This document shows positions 53,773 through 63,442 of a stretch of DNA of 64,000 bases, one piece after another. Both the position numbers and the translations under genes were made by a program. The DNA comes from Promicromonospora sp. AC04. GTDB taxonomy: Bacteria > Actinomycetota > Actinomycetes > Actinomycetales > Cellulomonadaceae. The first letter of the stretch is position 1. The number at the start of each line of letters is the position of its first letter. The notes below the pieces were generated by a model that had not been told where the DNA came from, did no database searches, and saw only the letters and a list, made by a program, of their open reading frames with translations. The stretch covers positions 1 to 64,000 of the forward strand of contig NZ_QBUG01000005.1 in the NCBI RefSeq assembly GCF_003058225.1. The letters are read 5' to 3'.

Positions 53773-53823
53773 GAACGGTCGGCGACGACGAACGGTCGGC
53801 AACGACGAACCGTCGGCGACGAC
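53773..53823. repeat. 17-bp tandem repeat, three units
   Basis: Three consecutive 17-bp units based on GAACGGTCGGCGACGAC lie between the DUF7144 gene and the antiporter start. They are non-coding; the antiporter ribosome site GGAGAG follows. Confidence 0.8.
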
Positions 53824-53856
53824 GCCGTGCCCGTCGGGTGAACGGAGAGCTGTCGC

Positions 53857-55047
53857 GTGGAGATCCTGCCGGTGTGCGTGGCGCTCGCCACGATCTTCGT
53901 CTGGTGCGCGCTGGCCGGTCGTCTCGAACGCACGGGCCTGACCGCTCCGATCGTGTTCGTCGCGGCCGGCTTCGTGCTGGTCGAGGTCTTCGATCCGCAC
54001 GACCTCGGTCTCGAACCTGAGCTGGTCAAGCTGATCGCCGAGGTGACGCTGGTCTGGATCCTGTTCGGGGACGCTTCCGGGGTCCGCTGGCGCGAGTTCC
54101 GCCGCGACCTCGGCACGTACTGGCGCCTGCTCGGGATCGGGCTCCCCCTCACCATGGCGCTCGGGACAGGCGTCGCGCTGGTGGTCCTCGGCCTCGACCC
54201 GTGGCCCGCCCTGCTGGTCGGCGCCGCACTCGCACCCACCGATGCGGCCCTGGGGGCGAGCGTCATGTCCAACCAACGGGTGCCCGGCAGGGTGCGCAGC
54301 GCACTCAACGTCGAGAGCGGGCTCAACGACGGGATCGCCACACCGATCGTCCTGGTGGCCATCGCCGGAACCGCGGCCGCCGAGGGGATCACCGGGGTGG
54401 AGAGCCCGGGGCGCGCGGTGCTCTCGCTGGTCGTGGGAGTCGCGGGCGGCGCGCTGATCGGTGGGCTGGGCGCCTGGGCGACCAAGCGAGCCCGGGACCT
54501 GGGATGGCTGCGCGACAAGCTCGACGGGGTCGCTGTCCTGGCCCTGGCTCTGCTCGCCTATGCCGGGGCCCTGTTGATCGACGGCAACGGCTTCGTCGCA
54601 GCCTTCGTCGCCGGGTTGGTCTTCGGCAACGTCGCGGGGCGCCGCCAGGAGGAGGAGGTGACCTTCGTCGAGCAGTCCGGGAACCTCGCCTCGATGATCA
54701 GCTGGCTGGTCTTCGGTGCCCTGGCCGTGCCGGTGATCGTCGAGCGGTGGAGCTGGAGCGTGCTCGCCTGCGTCGCCCTGAGTCTCACGGTCGTGCGCAT
54801 GCTCCCCGTCCTCGTGTCGTTGCTCGGCGCCGGGTTCGACCGCTATTCGGTCGCCTTCATCGGCTGGTTCGGCCCCCGTGGGCTCGCCTCGGTCATCTTC
54901 GCCCTGCTCGCCCTGGAGGGACTCGGGGACGCCGGCCAGGAGGTCGTCGCCGTCATCTCGCTCACGGTCCTGGTCAGCGTCGTCGTCCACGGGTTCAGCG
55001 CCAGACCGCTGTCGACAAGATTCCCCGAGGTGTCCAGGACGGCCTAG
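53857..55047 (+). CDS. CPA1-family cation:proton antiporter
   Basis: The 396-residue protein starts at GTG 53857 behind GGAGAG. It has about 11-12 transmembrane segments with the CPA1 hallmark ALAPTDAALGASVM followed by LNVESGLNDGIATPIVL, in which the ND pair is part of the ion site. It exchanges Na+ or K+ for H+ across the cytoplasmic membrane. No large cytoplasmic C-terminus is present. Its stop faces the P-type ATPase stop 48 bp away. Confidence 0.9.
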   Translation: MEILPVCVALATIFVWCALAGRLERTGLTAPIVFVAAGFVLVEVFDPHDLGLEPELVKLIAEVTLVWILFGDASGVRWREFRRDLGTYWRLLGIGLPLTMALGTGVALVVLGLDPWPALLVGAALAPTDAALGASVMSNQRVPGRVRSALNVESGLNDGIATPIVLVAIAGTAAAEGITGVESPGRAVLSLVVGVAGGALIGGLGAWATKRARDLGWLRDKLDGVAVLALALLAYAGALLIDGNGFVAAFVAGLVFGNVAGRRQEEEVTFVEQSGNLASMISWLVFGALAVPVIVERWSWSVLACVALSLTVVRMLPVLVSLLGAGFDRYSVAFIGWFGPRGLASVIFALLALEGLGDAGQEVVAVISLTVLVSVVVHGFSARPLSTRFPEVSRTA

Positions 55048-55095
55048 CGGCCCGTCAAGACGGCGCAGCCTCCCGCACCGGGCTTCGACGCCGCG

Positions 55096-57867
55096 TCAGG
55101 CCGCCCGCGCGATCACAGCCCCGGGTACGGTCCGGGCCGCACCGACGTCGGCCGCGCGCCGGCGGAGGAAGAGCTTGATGATCTCCTCGACGACGAGCAG
55201 GCTCGCCGCGAGCGCGAGGCAGATGCCCCACTGCCCCGCGTCGAGCTCAGTGGTGCCGAAGATCCGTTCGAGCAGGTCGATGGTCGTGACCAGCACGATG
55301 GCCAGCAGTGCCAGGCCGTAGCGGCGCAGCTGCGCGACTCCGGGCACCGCGTCGCGGTCGAAGATCGTGCCGAGCTGGTCGCGGGAGAGCAGACCGGCGA
55401 TCACGTGGAAGATCGACAGCGTCGTGAGCAGCATGGTCCCCGCGACGACGGGGCCGCCCGGACCGACGCCGATCTGGTAGGCCACCAGCGAGCCGGCCGT
55501 CATGACCGCGCCCTGGATGCATAGCCGGATCCAGCTGGTCCGGGACAGGACGGGCGCGCTGACCGGGCGCGGGGGCCTGCCCATCAGGCCCTTGGTGGCC
55601 TGGTCGAAGCCGAGCGCGACAGCGATCGGGATGTCGATGACCATGTTGAGCCACAGGATCTGCAGCGGGTTCAGGGGCGTGCCGGCCGCGATGTTCAGGA
55701 CGCCCGCGACCAGGAAGATGGCGATGTACGCCACCAGCGTGGACATCTGGAAGCGCAGGTACTTCACGAGGTTGTCGTACAGCGAGCGGCCGTAGGAGAC
55801 GGCGCCCACGATGGTCGCGAAGTTGTCGTCGGTCAGGATCATCACCGCGGCCTCCTTGGAGACCTCGGTTCCGGTGATGCCCATGGCGACGCCGATGTCG
55901 GCGGCCTTCAGCGCGGGCGCGTCGTTCACGCCGTCGCCGGTCATCGCGACGACGTCGCCCGACCGCTTGAGCAGCTGGACCAGCCGGATCTTGTCCTCGG
56001 GCGCGACCCGGGCGACCACCCCGATGTCGTCGAGCTGGGCCAGGAGCTCGTCGTCGCTCAGGGCCGCGAACTCGGCCCCCGTCAGGGCCCGGCCCTCGAT
56101 GCCGAGCTCCCCGGCGATGGCGGCAGCGGTGGTGGCGTGGTCACCCGTGATCATCCGGACCCGGATCCCCGCCGAGTGGCACTCCGCGATCGCCGCCTTG
56201 GCCTCCGGGCGCGGCGGGTCCACGATGCCCACCATCGCCAGCAGCGTCAGGTCGGTGACCAGGCCGATCAGGTTCCCGTCGCCGCCCGGTCGCGCGGCGT
56301 CGAAGGTCGCGTGGTCGAAGTCGCGCTGGGCGACGACCATCACGCGCTCGCCGGAGTTCGCCATCCGGTCGTTCGCCTCGAGCGCCAGGCCTCGGTTCTG
56401 GTCGGTGATCGGCACGATGGTGCCGTCCGGGGTCCGGTAGGTGGCACCGCGCGCGACCAGCACGTCCGGGGCGCCCTTGACGTAGCAGCGCACCACGGGG
56501 CGCCCGTCGTCCGCGGTCATGTCGTGGAAGGTGGCCATGAACTTGTACTCGGAGTCGAACGGCACCTCGGCGACACGGGGAAAGTCCCGCCGGGTGGCGT
56601 CGATGTCGAGCCCGCCCTTGGCGCCGAGCACGATCAGCGCGCCCTCGGTGGGGTCGCCGATCAGGCTGTCGCCGTCGAGGACCGCGTCCGCGCACAGGAT
56701 CATCGGCAGCAGGTACGGGTCGAGGTCGATGTTGGAGCCGCCGACGTGCCGGATCTCGCCGGCGGTGCCATAGCCCTCGCCCGTGACGGTGAACCCGTTG
56801 TAGCCGGGGATCGCCAGCTCCCGGGCGGTCATCTTGTTCAGGGTCAGCGTCCCGGTCTTGTCCGAGCAGATCGCCGACGTCGCACCGAGCGTCTCCACCG
56901 CGGGCAGCCGCTTGACTATCGCGTTGCGGCGCGCGATCTCGCGGGTGCCCATGGAGAGCAGGGCCGTGACGACGGCGGGCAAACCGGTCGGGATCGCGGC
57001 CACCGCGAGCGCCACCCCGGTGATGAACAGGGTGTCGAACGACTCGCCTCGCACCAGCCCGAACACCACCACGAGGACCAGCGCGACGGCCGCGATGGAC
57101 GCGATGATCCTGGACAGGCCGTCCAGCTGCTTCTGCAGCGGCGTCTTGTCCGCCTCGGTGCTGGCCAGCAGGTCGGCGATGTGCCCGATCTCGGTGTTCA
57201 TGCCCGTCGTGGTGACGACAATCTCGCCGCGGCCGCGGGTGACCGAGGTGTTCATGTACGCCATGCAGGTCCGGTCGCCCAGCGGCACGTCGTCGCCCAG
57301 GACCGGGTCGGTCGACTTGCTCACCGGGAGGCTCTCCCCGGTCAGCGCGGCTTCCTCGATCTCCAGGGTGGCGGCGAGCATGACGCGGCCGTCCGCCGGC
57401 ACCCGGTTTCCGGCCTCGACCAGCACGACGTCGCCCGGCACCAGCTCCCCTGCGTCGATCTCGACCGCCTGGCCGTCGCGCCGGACCCGGGCGACCGTCT
57501 TCATCATCTGCGCCAGCGCGGCGACGCTCTCCTCCGCCTTCGCCTCCTGCCGAAGGCCGATGACCGCGTTGAACAGGGTCAGTCCGGCCAGCACCAGGGA
57601 GGTGCCGACGTCGCCGGTGACCAGGAGGTTCACCACCGCCGCCACCAGCAGGACGATCTGCATGAAGTCGCGGTACTGCCGCAGGAACGCCTGCAGCCCT
57701 GACTCCTTCTTCGCCGCGGTCAGGCGGTTCGGCCCGTACGCCTCCAGCCTGCGGGCCGCCTCGGCGACCGCGAGCCCCTGCGTCGCGTCGACGTGGAGCC
57801 GGTCGGCGACCTCGTACGCAGGCGTGGACGCCGGGTCCACCGCGATCCGCCCCACGGTCCGCGACAT
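55096..57867 (-). CDS. P2-type cation-transporting ATPase
   Basis: The 923-residue protein starts at ATG 57867 behind GGAGG. P-type features: actuator TGES (EEAALTGESLPVSK), phosphorylation DKTGTLTLNKM, nucleotide-domain KGAPDVL, hinge VAMTGDGVNDAPALKAADI, and PTGLPAVVTALLSMGTREIA in M4. Ten membrane segments and an N-terminal cation-ATPase domain (VDATQGLAVAEAARRLEAYGPN) place it with Ca2+/Mn2+/Na+-type P2 ATPases. The exact ion is not certain. It is a single gene. Confidence 0.92.
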   Translation of the reverse strand: MSRTVGRIAVDPASTPAYEVADRLHVDATQGLAVAEAARRLEAYGPNRLTAAKKESGLQAFLRQYRDFMQIVLLVAAVVNLLVTGDVGTSLVLAGLTLFNAVIGLRQEAKAEESVAALAQMMKTVARVRRDGQAVEIDAGELVPGDVVLVEAGNRVPADGRVMLAATLEIEEAALTGESLPVSKSTDPVLGDDVPLGDRTCMAYMNTSVTRGRGEIVVTTTGMNTEIGHIADLLASTEADKTPLQKQLDGLSRIIASIAAVALVLVVVFGLVRGESFDTLFITGVALAVAAIPTGLPAVVTALLSMGTREIARRNAIVKRLPAVETLGATSAICSDKTGTLTLNKMTARELAIPGYNGFTVTGEGYGTAGEIRHVGGSNIDLDPYLLPMILCADAVLDGDSLIGDPTEGALIVLGAKGGLDIDATRRDFPRVAEVPFDSEYKFMATFHDMTADDGRPVVRCYVKGAPDVLVARGATYRTPDGTIVPITDQNRGLALEANDRMANSGERVMVVAQRDFDHATFDAARPGGDGNLIGLVTDLTLLAMVGIVDPPRPEAKAAIAECHSAGIRVRMITGDHATTAAAIAGELGIEGRALTGAEFAALSDDELLAQLDDIGVVARVAPEDKIRLVQLLKRSGDVVAMTGDGVNDAPALKAADIGVAMGITGTEVSKEAAVMILTDDNFATIVGAVSYGRSLYDNLVKYLRFQMSTLVAYIAIFLVAGVLNIAAGTPLNPLQILWLNMVIDIPIAVALGFDQATKGLMGRPPRPVSAPVLSRTSWIRLCIQGAVMTAGSLVAYQIGVGPGGPVVAGTMLLTTLSIFHVIAGLLSRDQLGTIFDRDAVPGVAQLRRYGLALLAIVLVTTIDLLERIFGTTELDAGQWGICLALAASLLVVEEIIKLFLRRRAADVGAARTVPGAVIARAA

Positions 57868-58021
57868 CGACGCCTCCAACGCTCCGCCGGGCGCGCCCGA
57901 AGCCGGGCGACGCCTCCTCCGCAAGGCACACGATGGTTGACCGGCGGCCCGGAGGCCTCCCCCGAAACGGGCGATCGTCGCGGCGAGCCGCTCGACGCCT
58001 CGCGTCCACAGGGCGCCAAAG

Positions 58022-59869
58022 TCACGACCGCGTCACCTCCCGCACCGGCTCGAACCGGTCGTGCTCCGTGCGGCACATGCCCTCACCGCGCGTCAGGCCA
58101 GGCAGGTCCCGCTGCAACGCGGCAACGGCTCCGGCCGGCATCTCGCCGCGCACGACGGCAATCCCCGCGGCCGTGGCGCGCGACTCGAACGGCACCCCGC
58201 CCAGCCGTCCCACCAGCGAGGCCACCGGTCCGACGGCGTCGTCCGGCACCTCGATCACGAACCGGTGCACCGGTTCGCACACCACCGTCCCCGCCCGCCG
58301 GAGAGCCGTCGCCAGCACGCGCGGTGTCAGCCCGCGGAAGTCGGCCCCGGTGCTGGACATCGCCTTGTTGAACTTCTGGTGCATGTGGCTCTGCCGCGGC
58401 GCGTAGCCCGAGTGGGTCATTGTCACGCGGGCGTCCGGGACCGGGAACCGCAACGGCCCGCGGGCCAGCTCCCGGCGGACGGTGTCCTCGGTGGCGTCGA
58501 AGAAGGCCGGCGGTATGGACCCGCGCTCGCATTCCAGGTCGAACGTCACGCCCGCCCCGACCGGGACGGGCTCCAGCCGCAGCCCGATCGTCGCCAGGAG
58601 CTCGTTGCCGTCCTGCTTCATCACCTCCAGCGCGTGCCCCGTGCCCGTGAGCCGCTCGGTGCGCGCCGTCCGGACCTCGCCGAACCGCGCGTCCACCCCG
58701 TACTCCCGCTGCAGGACGGCGGCCAGCACCTCGCGCTGGACCTCGCCGTACAGCGACACGGTGATCTCCTGCTCCCGCCGCCGCACCCGGATCAGCGGGT
58801 CCTGCTCGGCCAGCTCGGTGAGCGCTGCATACAGCCGCCCGCGGTCGCCGGGGGCGGCGCCCACCACGGTCTCGTACGACGGCGGCGGGAACTGGCTCAC
58901 CCGCTCGTCCCCTGCCCGCGCCCGCCCGACGACGTCGCCGACGCGCGCCGTCGACAGCCCGTGCACGACGGCGATCTGGCCGGCCCGGGCGGTCGAGCGC
59001 GGCTCGAGCGTCCCACGGGAGGCGACGCCCAGACCGGTGATCCGCTCGGCCCGCCCGTGCCCCAGGTCGAGCCGGTCGCGCAGCCGCAGCGCGCCCGCCC
59101 GCATCCGGACGAACGCCCGCTTGCGGCCGGCCTCCCGGTCGATGGCGAAGACGACGCCGGACGCTTCGCCGCCGTCGGCGCTCCGGTCCGCGCCGCCGTC
59201 GGCGCTCCCGCCGGCGTCCACCACAGGCAGGTACGTCCCGAGTGCGGCCGCCAGCTCGGGCACGCCCACGCCCGTCACCGCCGACCCGAACAGCACGGCG
59301 TGGGCGCTCCCCCGCCGCGACTCGCCCGCAAGCCAGTCGCGCAGGCCGTCGTCCGGCAGTGGCTCCACCCGGGCGGCCGGGGTCCCCACGGCAAGCACCC
59401 GCTGGACGGGCAGCACGTCGGGGCTGAGGCGGCGCGCGACGGCGTCGACCACCGCCTCCGGGCGTGCCCCGCGCCGATCGATCTTGTTCACGAACACGAT
59501 CACCGGCAGCCGCAGCCGCTGCAGGGCCCGCATGAGGACGAGGGTCTGCGCCTGCACGCCCTCGACGGCGGACAGCACGAGCACAGCGCCGTCGAGCACG
59601 GTGAGGCTGCGGTCCACCTCGGCGATGAAGTCCGGGTGGCCGGGCGTGTCCAGCACGTTGATCGTGACGTCCCCGGCGGGGAACGACGCCACCGACGCGC
59701 GGATGGTGATACCGCGCTCGCGCTCCAGCGCGAGCGTGTCGGTGGTGGTGTCGCCGCGGTCCACGCTGCCCGGGCGGTCGATCACGCCCGAGTGGTGCAG
59801 CAGGCGTTCGGTCAGGCTGGTCTTACCGGCATCGACATGGGCGACGATCCCGAGGTTGAGGTACGACAA
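58022..59869 (-). CDS. Tet(M)/OtrA-like ribosome-protection GTPase
   Basis: The 615-residue EF-G-like GTPase has G1 AHVDAGKTSLTE, a G2 region with RGITIRAS, G3 DTPGHPDF and G4 NKID. Then come domain II, domain III and domain IV (MTHSGYAPRQSHMHQKFNKA), and domain V. Such proteins dislodge tetracycline from the ribosome. The chromosomal actinobacterial ones resemble OtrA and may be housekeeping or intrinsic resistance. The length is slightly below Tet(M). No mobile signals surround it. Confidence 0.88.
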   Translation of the reverse strand: MSYLNLGIVAHVDAGKTSLTERLLHHSGVIDRPGSVDRGDTTTDTLALERERGITIRASVASFPAGDVTINVLDTPGHPDFIAEVDRSLTVLDGAVLVLSAVEGVQAQTLVLMRALQRLRLPVIVFVNKIDRRGARPEAVVDAVARRLSPDVLPVQRVLAVGTPAARVEPLPDDGLRDWLAGESRRGSAHAVLFGSAVTGVGVPELAAALGTYLPVVDAGGSADGGADRSADGGEASGVVFAIDREAGRKRAFVRMRAGALRLRDRLDLGHGRAERITGLGVASRGTLEPRSTARAGQIAVVHGLSTARVGDVVGRARAGDERVSQFPPPSYETVVGAAPGDRGRLYAALTELAEQDPLIRVRRREQEITVSLYGEVQREVLAAVLQREYGVDARFGEVRTARTERLTGTGHALEVMKQDGNELLATIGLRLEPVPVGAGVTFDLECERGSIPPAFFDATEDTVRRELARGPLRFPVPDARVTMTHSGYAPRQSHMHQKFNKAMSSTGADFRGLTPRVLATALRRAGTVVCEPVHRFVIEVPDDAVGPVASLVGRLGGVPFESRATAAGIAVVRGEMPAGAVAALQRDLPGLTRGEGMCRTEHDRFEPVREVTRS

Positions 59870-59987
59870 GGGTTGTCACGTCCGTGGTTCGGTGGGTCAG
59901 GGCACGGGGCGTGACAGCTGTCATCGGAGTTCCAATCTCTCGGGTCGTCCCCACCATGCGCCGGGGGCCGCGATCAGATCAACGGAT

Positions 59988-60917
59988 TTACGGCACCACC
60001 TCGAGCGTCACCGTCACGGTCTGGTTCCTGGTGCGGTTCGCCTCGTCCGTGTTGGGGTACGGCGGGTCGACGTCGCCCGCGCTGGCCACGTCCACCGCGC
60101 TCAGCGGGATCCCGCTGCCGGAGGAGACCACCTGCGCCGCCGCGAGCGCGCGCGCCAGGCCCACCTCGGCGTTGTTCGCATAGGGGCTGCCGGGCACGGG
60201 CGCGGTGTCGCTGGTGTGGCCCACCACCGTCACCGAGACGTCGGCGAGGCCGCCGAGCCGGCCGGCGAGGCCGGTCAGCGCGTCGTCGCCGCGTGCCGAC
60301 GTCTCGGCGCCACCCGCCTGGAACACCGGGTCCCGGAACGTGAGCACCAGCGATCGCGCGCCGAGCGTGGTGGTCCACCGCGGGTCGGCGAGCGCCTCCC
60401 GGATCTGCCGGAGGCGGTCCTGCGCCGCCTGCTCCGGCGCCGCACTCGGCGTCGTGCTGCCTGGTTCGGCGGCGACCGCCGCGCGCAGCTCGCCCATCTC
60501 GTCGCGCAGCCGGGCGAGCTCCTGGGCCACCGCGGGGTCGGTGGTGTGCTCGTCCGCGGGTCGTGGGGCCAGGCTCCAGCCGGCCGCGGCCCCGCCTGCG
60601 GCGAGCAGGAGGCCGACGACGGCGGCGCCCGCGGCCGCACCTGCGCGCGGGCGCCGGCCGGCCCAGGTCGTCTGTATCCGGCGTCGTCCTTCGCGCGCCC
60701 CGCCGTGTTCGGGGTCGAGCTGCTCGACGCGGGCCCAGCACGCGTCGGCCCGGGCGAGGTCGCCGCGCTGGGCGTGGATGCGCGCGAGCAGGTCGAGGAC
60801 CTCGACGTCGTCGCTGTCCTGGCCGCCGACCGTGTCGAGCAGCCGCCGCGCCGAGTCGTAGCGTCCGGCGCGGGCGTGCTGCGTGGCTTCGGCCACGGTG
60901 CTGTCCACGGCGCTCAT
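59988..60917 (-). CDS. OmpA-domain membrane protein
   Basis: The 309-residue protein has an N-terminal TPR-like stretch (YDSARRLLDTVGGQDSDDVEVL), one transmembrane segment at about 93-113 (AAAGAAVVGLLLAAGGAAAGW), a helical linker, and a C-terminal OmpA-like domain (VTVVGHTSDTAPVPGS, NAEVGLARALAAAQVV). OmpA domains bind peptidoglycan. Its ATG overlaps the Hsp70-like stop by 4 bp. The cytoplasmic TPR-like part could receive the chaperone-like partner. Confidence 0.85.
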   Translation of the reverse strand: MSAVDSTVAEATQHARAGRYDSARRLLDTVGGQDSDDVEVLDLLARIHAQRGDLARADACWARVEQLDPEHGGAREGRRRIQTTWAGRRPRAGAAAGAAVVGLLLAAGGAAAGWSLAPRPADEHTTDPAVAQELARLRDEMGELRAAVAAEPGSTTPSAAPEQAAQDRLRQIREALADPRWTTTLGARSLVLTFRDPVFQAGGAETSARGDDALTGLAGRLGGLADVSVTVVGHTSDTAPVPGSPYANNAEVGLARALAAAQVVSSGSGIPLSAVDVASAGDVDPPYPNTDEANRTRNQTVTVTLEVVP

Positions 60918-63442
60918 CGTCGGCCGTCCCCGCGCTCCAGGCGCCCCAGGTTCCCCGAGCCGTACAGCTGCTCCGGATCCCCTTGGCCGACGAACCGGTA
61001 CAGCTTGGCGTTGATCCTGTCGAGGCGGCTCAGGTCGCCGGCGGCGACCGCCATGCGCCCGTCGGCCAGGAGGCTCTGCACCTCGCGGCGCGGGTCGCCG
61101 TCGAGCTCGCTCTCCAGTCCGCTGAACCGGACCAGCGGGAGCTCCCCGCTGTCCTGGAGCACCCGGATCGCGATGGCCCTGACCTCGTCGGTCCGTCGTT
61201 CGATCACTGTCCGGTTGCCGTCCGCTATGGCATCTTCGAGGTCGGCCTGCGCCCTGCGGAGGTCGGCCGCGTGCGAGCCCCCGCCCGCGTGCTCGACGAC
61301 CTCCTGCGCGATGCTCTGCGCGGCGCGGCCCTCCTCGACGACCTTGGGCAGCGCCAGCAGCTCGTCGACCTCGTCCAGCGCGGTGTCGGCGCCGAGCAGC
61401 CGCGCCTGGCAGGTCGCCACGGCGTCCTGGTCGGCCTCGGCCTGTCGCAGCTGCCGGTCGATCTCGTCGAACACACCGTCCGAGTCCAGCCGGTCGAGCC
61501 GGGCCGACGCCTCCGTGGCCCCCATCTGGTCGGCCTGGCCGCGCAGGTCGTGATAGCGGGCGTCGAGCGCCGCGCGGGTCGCCTTGAGCTCCTCGATGTC
61601 GGGCAGCACGGGGCGGGCGAGGTCGACGTCGATCGGGAACTCCGCGTCGAGGAAGGGGACGAACGCGTCGGCCCGGATCCGGAAGCTCGCGTCGACATGG
61701 AGCGTCACCTCCACCTCGCTGCCCGCGGGGAGGTCGCGCTCGACGTCGTGCGCGCGCAGGTCGAGCTGGCCCACCACCGTGTTGCGGTCGGCCCGCGGGT
61801 GTTCTCCGGACAGGATCGGGATGCGGATCAGTCCGTCGCCGGACAGCCTGTCCACGGCCTGCGTGGTCCGCAGGCCGTGGATCCGTCCGGTGCTCGGCAG
61901 CTCGGTGTTGCGCCGGACCAGGGGCTCCACCGTGTTGTCCACGAGGCCGATGCCGAGCGAGTGGCTCGCGGTCGGGGCGCCGCCCATCCCGCCGCTCTTG
62001 CGCTGGTACGTGAGGCCCGTCGTGGCCGTCTCGACCTCCGACCCGGCCGGGTCGCGCAGCGTCACGGTGATCGAGTGGGTGGTGAACGCGTCGGCGAGCA
62101 GCCGGACCGAGAACGACCCGTCCGCGCGGAGCGCGACGGCTCCGGTGCTCCAGACGGGGGCTGTGGTCGTGTTGCGGAGCTCGACCGTCCAGCCGGACCA
62201 GTCCCCGACGCCGTCGGCCTGGGCCCGGCCGCCGACCAGCGGGTCGGGGTCCAGGCCCGCCGGCGTGTACTCGAGGTTCAGCCGGATCCCGCCCAGGGCC
62301 TCCGGTGTTCCGTCCCCGACCCCTGGGGGAGTCCGCTGGGTCGCCGCGTAGACGGCCGCGCCGCGGGCCACGACGGTCATCGGGTCCAGGCTGTGGTCGA
62401 GCGGGATGCCGAGACCCTCGACCGGGTCGGTCAGCATCTCGCGCACCAGGGTGAGCTGGGACGAGCCGCCGACGAGCAGGACCCGCTCGAACGCCTCGGG
62501 CCCGATCCCGCTCTCGGACAGCGACTGCCGGCACAGCCGGATCGAGCTGGCCACCAGCGGCCGCGCGACGCTGTCGAGGTCGGCACGCGTCAGCTCGCAG
62601 AAGAACTCGACCGAGCGGCCGGTGTCGATCGTGACCTCCGCCTCGATGTCGACGGTCTCCTGCTGGGACAGCTCGACCTTCGCCTCCTCCGCCAGGTGCT
62701 TGAGCTGGGCGAGGGCGCCGCGGTACCGGGGGTCGTCCAGGGTGGCGTCGCCGAGGCCGGGCTCCTGGCGCAGGCGCGGGAAGAGGTGGTCCTCGACGAG
62801 CGCCCAGTCGATCCGCTTGCCACCCAGCGAGTTGTCGCCGGCGTGGTTGACGACGAGGAACTCACCGTCCTCGATCTTCACGACGGCGGCGTCGAACGTG
62901 CCGCCACCGAAGTCGTAGACCAGCCAGAACCCCCTGTCGGGCACGTCCGTGGCGTCTGCGGTGTACGCCCACACGGCCGCGGTGGGCTCCTGCAGGAGCG
63001 GTGCCTCGCGCAGCCCGGCGAGCTCGGCGGCCCTGCTGGTGGCCGCCGTCTGGTCCGCCGTGAACGCGGCCGGGACCGTGATGACCGCGGTCTCGATCTG
63101 CTCGCCCGTCCGGCGCTGCACGTCGCCGCGCAGCGACTTGAGCACCTCCGCCGACATCTCCTCCGGCGACATCGTCCGGCCCGAGTCCTCGAACAGCTTG
63201 TCCTGGTCGTGCCGGCCCATGCGCAGCTTGAACTCCGCGCACGAGTTGCCCGGGTCGGACACCACGCGGTCGTGCGCCACCTGACCCACGCGCACGTTCC
63301 CCGAGCGGTTCACGTACACGGCCGACGGCGTGAACTCCAGGTTGCGGTTGTTGCGGATCACCTCGGCACTCGCGCCCTTCGCCACGGCGACCGCGCTGTT
63401 GGTGGTGCCCAGGTCGATCCCGATGTCGATGGTGTCACGCAT
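60914..63442 (-). CDS. Hsp70-family (DnaK-like) protein with divergent C-terminus
   Basis: The 842-residue protein has a full N-terminal actin-like ATPase domain: GIDLGTTNSAVAV, VPAAFTADQT, PTAAVWAY, VYDFGGGTFDAAVV and LVGGSSQLTLVREML. The rest departs from DnaK: a beta-rich stretch, a helical region (LDRLDSDGVFDEIDRQL, LDEVDELLAL) and no EEVD-type end. It overlaps the OmpA gene by 4 bp and the GrpE-like gene by 8 bp. This looks like a dedicated chaperone for an envelope or secretion task, distinct from housekeeping DnaK. That role is inference. Confidence 0.88.
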   Translation of the reverse strand: MRDTIDIGIDLGTTNSAVAVAKGASAEVIRNNRNLEFTPSAVYVNRSGNVRVGQVAHDRVVSDPGNSCAEFKLRMGRHDQDKLFEDSGRTMSPEEMSAEVLKSLRGDVQRRTGEQIETAVITVPAAFTADQTAATSRAAELAGLREAPLLQEPTAAVWAYTADATDVPDRGFWLVYDFGGGTFDAAVVKIEDGEFLVVNHAGDNSLGGKRIDWALVEDHLFPRLRQEPGLGDATLDDPRYRGALAQLKHLAEEAKVELSQQETVDIEAEVTIDTGRSVEFFCELTRADLDSVARPLVASSIRLCRQSLSESGIGPEAFERVLLVGGSSQLTLVREMLTDPVEGLGIPLDHSLDPMTVVARGAAVYAATQRTPPGVGDGTPEALGGIRLNLEYTPAGLDPDPLVGGRAQADGVGDWSGWTVELRNTTTAPVWSTGAVALRADGSFSVRLLADAFTTHSITVTLRDPAGSEVETATTGLTYQRKSGGMGGAPTASHSLGIGLVDNTVEPLVRRNTELPSTGRIHGLRTTQAVDRLSGDGLIRIPILSGEHPRADRNTVVGQLDLRAHDVERDLPAGSEVEVTLHVDASFRIRADAFVPFLDAEFPIDVDLARPVLPDIEELKATRAALDARYHDLRGQADQMGATEASARLDRLDSDGVFDEIDRQLRQAEADQDAVATCQARLLGADTALDEVDELLALPKVVEEGRAAQSIAQEVVEHAGGGSHAADLRRAQADLEDAIADGNRTVIERRTDEVRAIAIRVLQDSGELPLVRFSGLESELDGDPRREVQSLLADGRMAVAAGDLSRLDRINAKLYRFVGQGDPEQLYGSGNLGRLERGDGRR

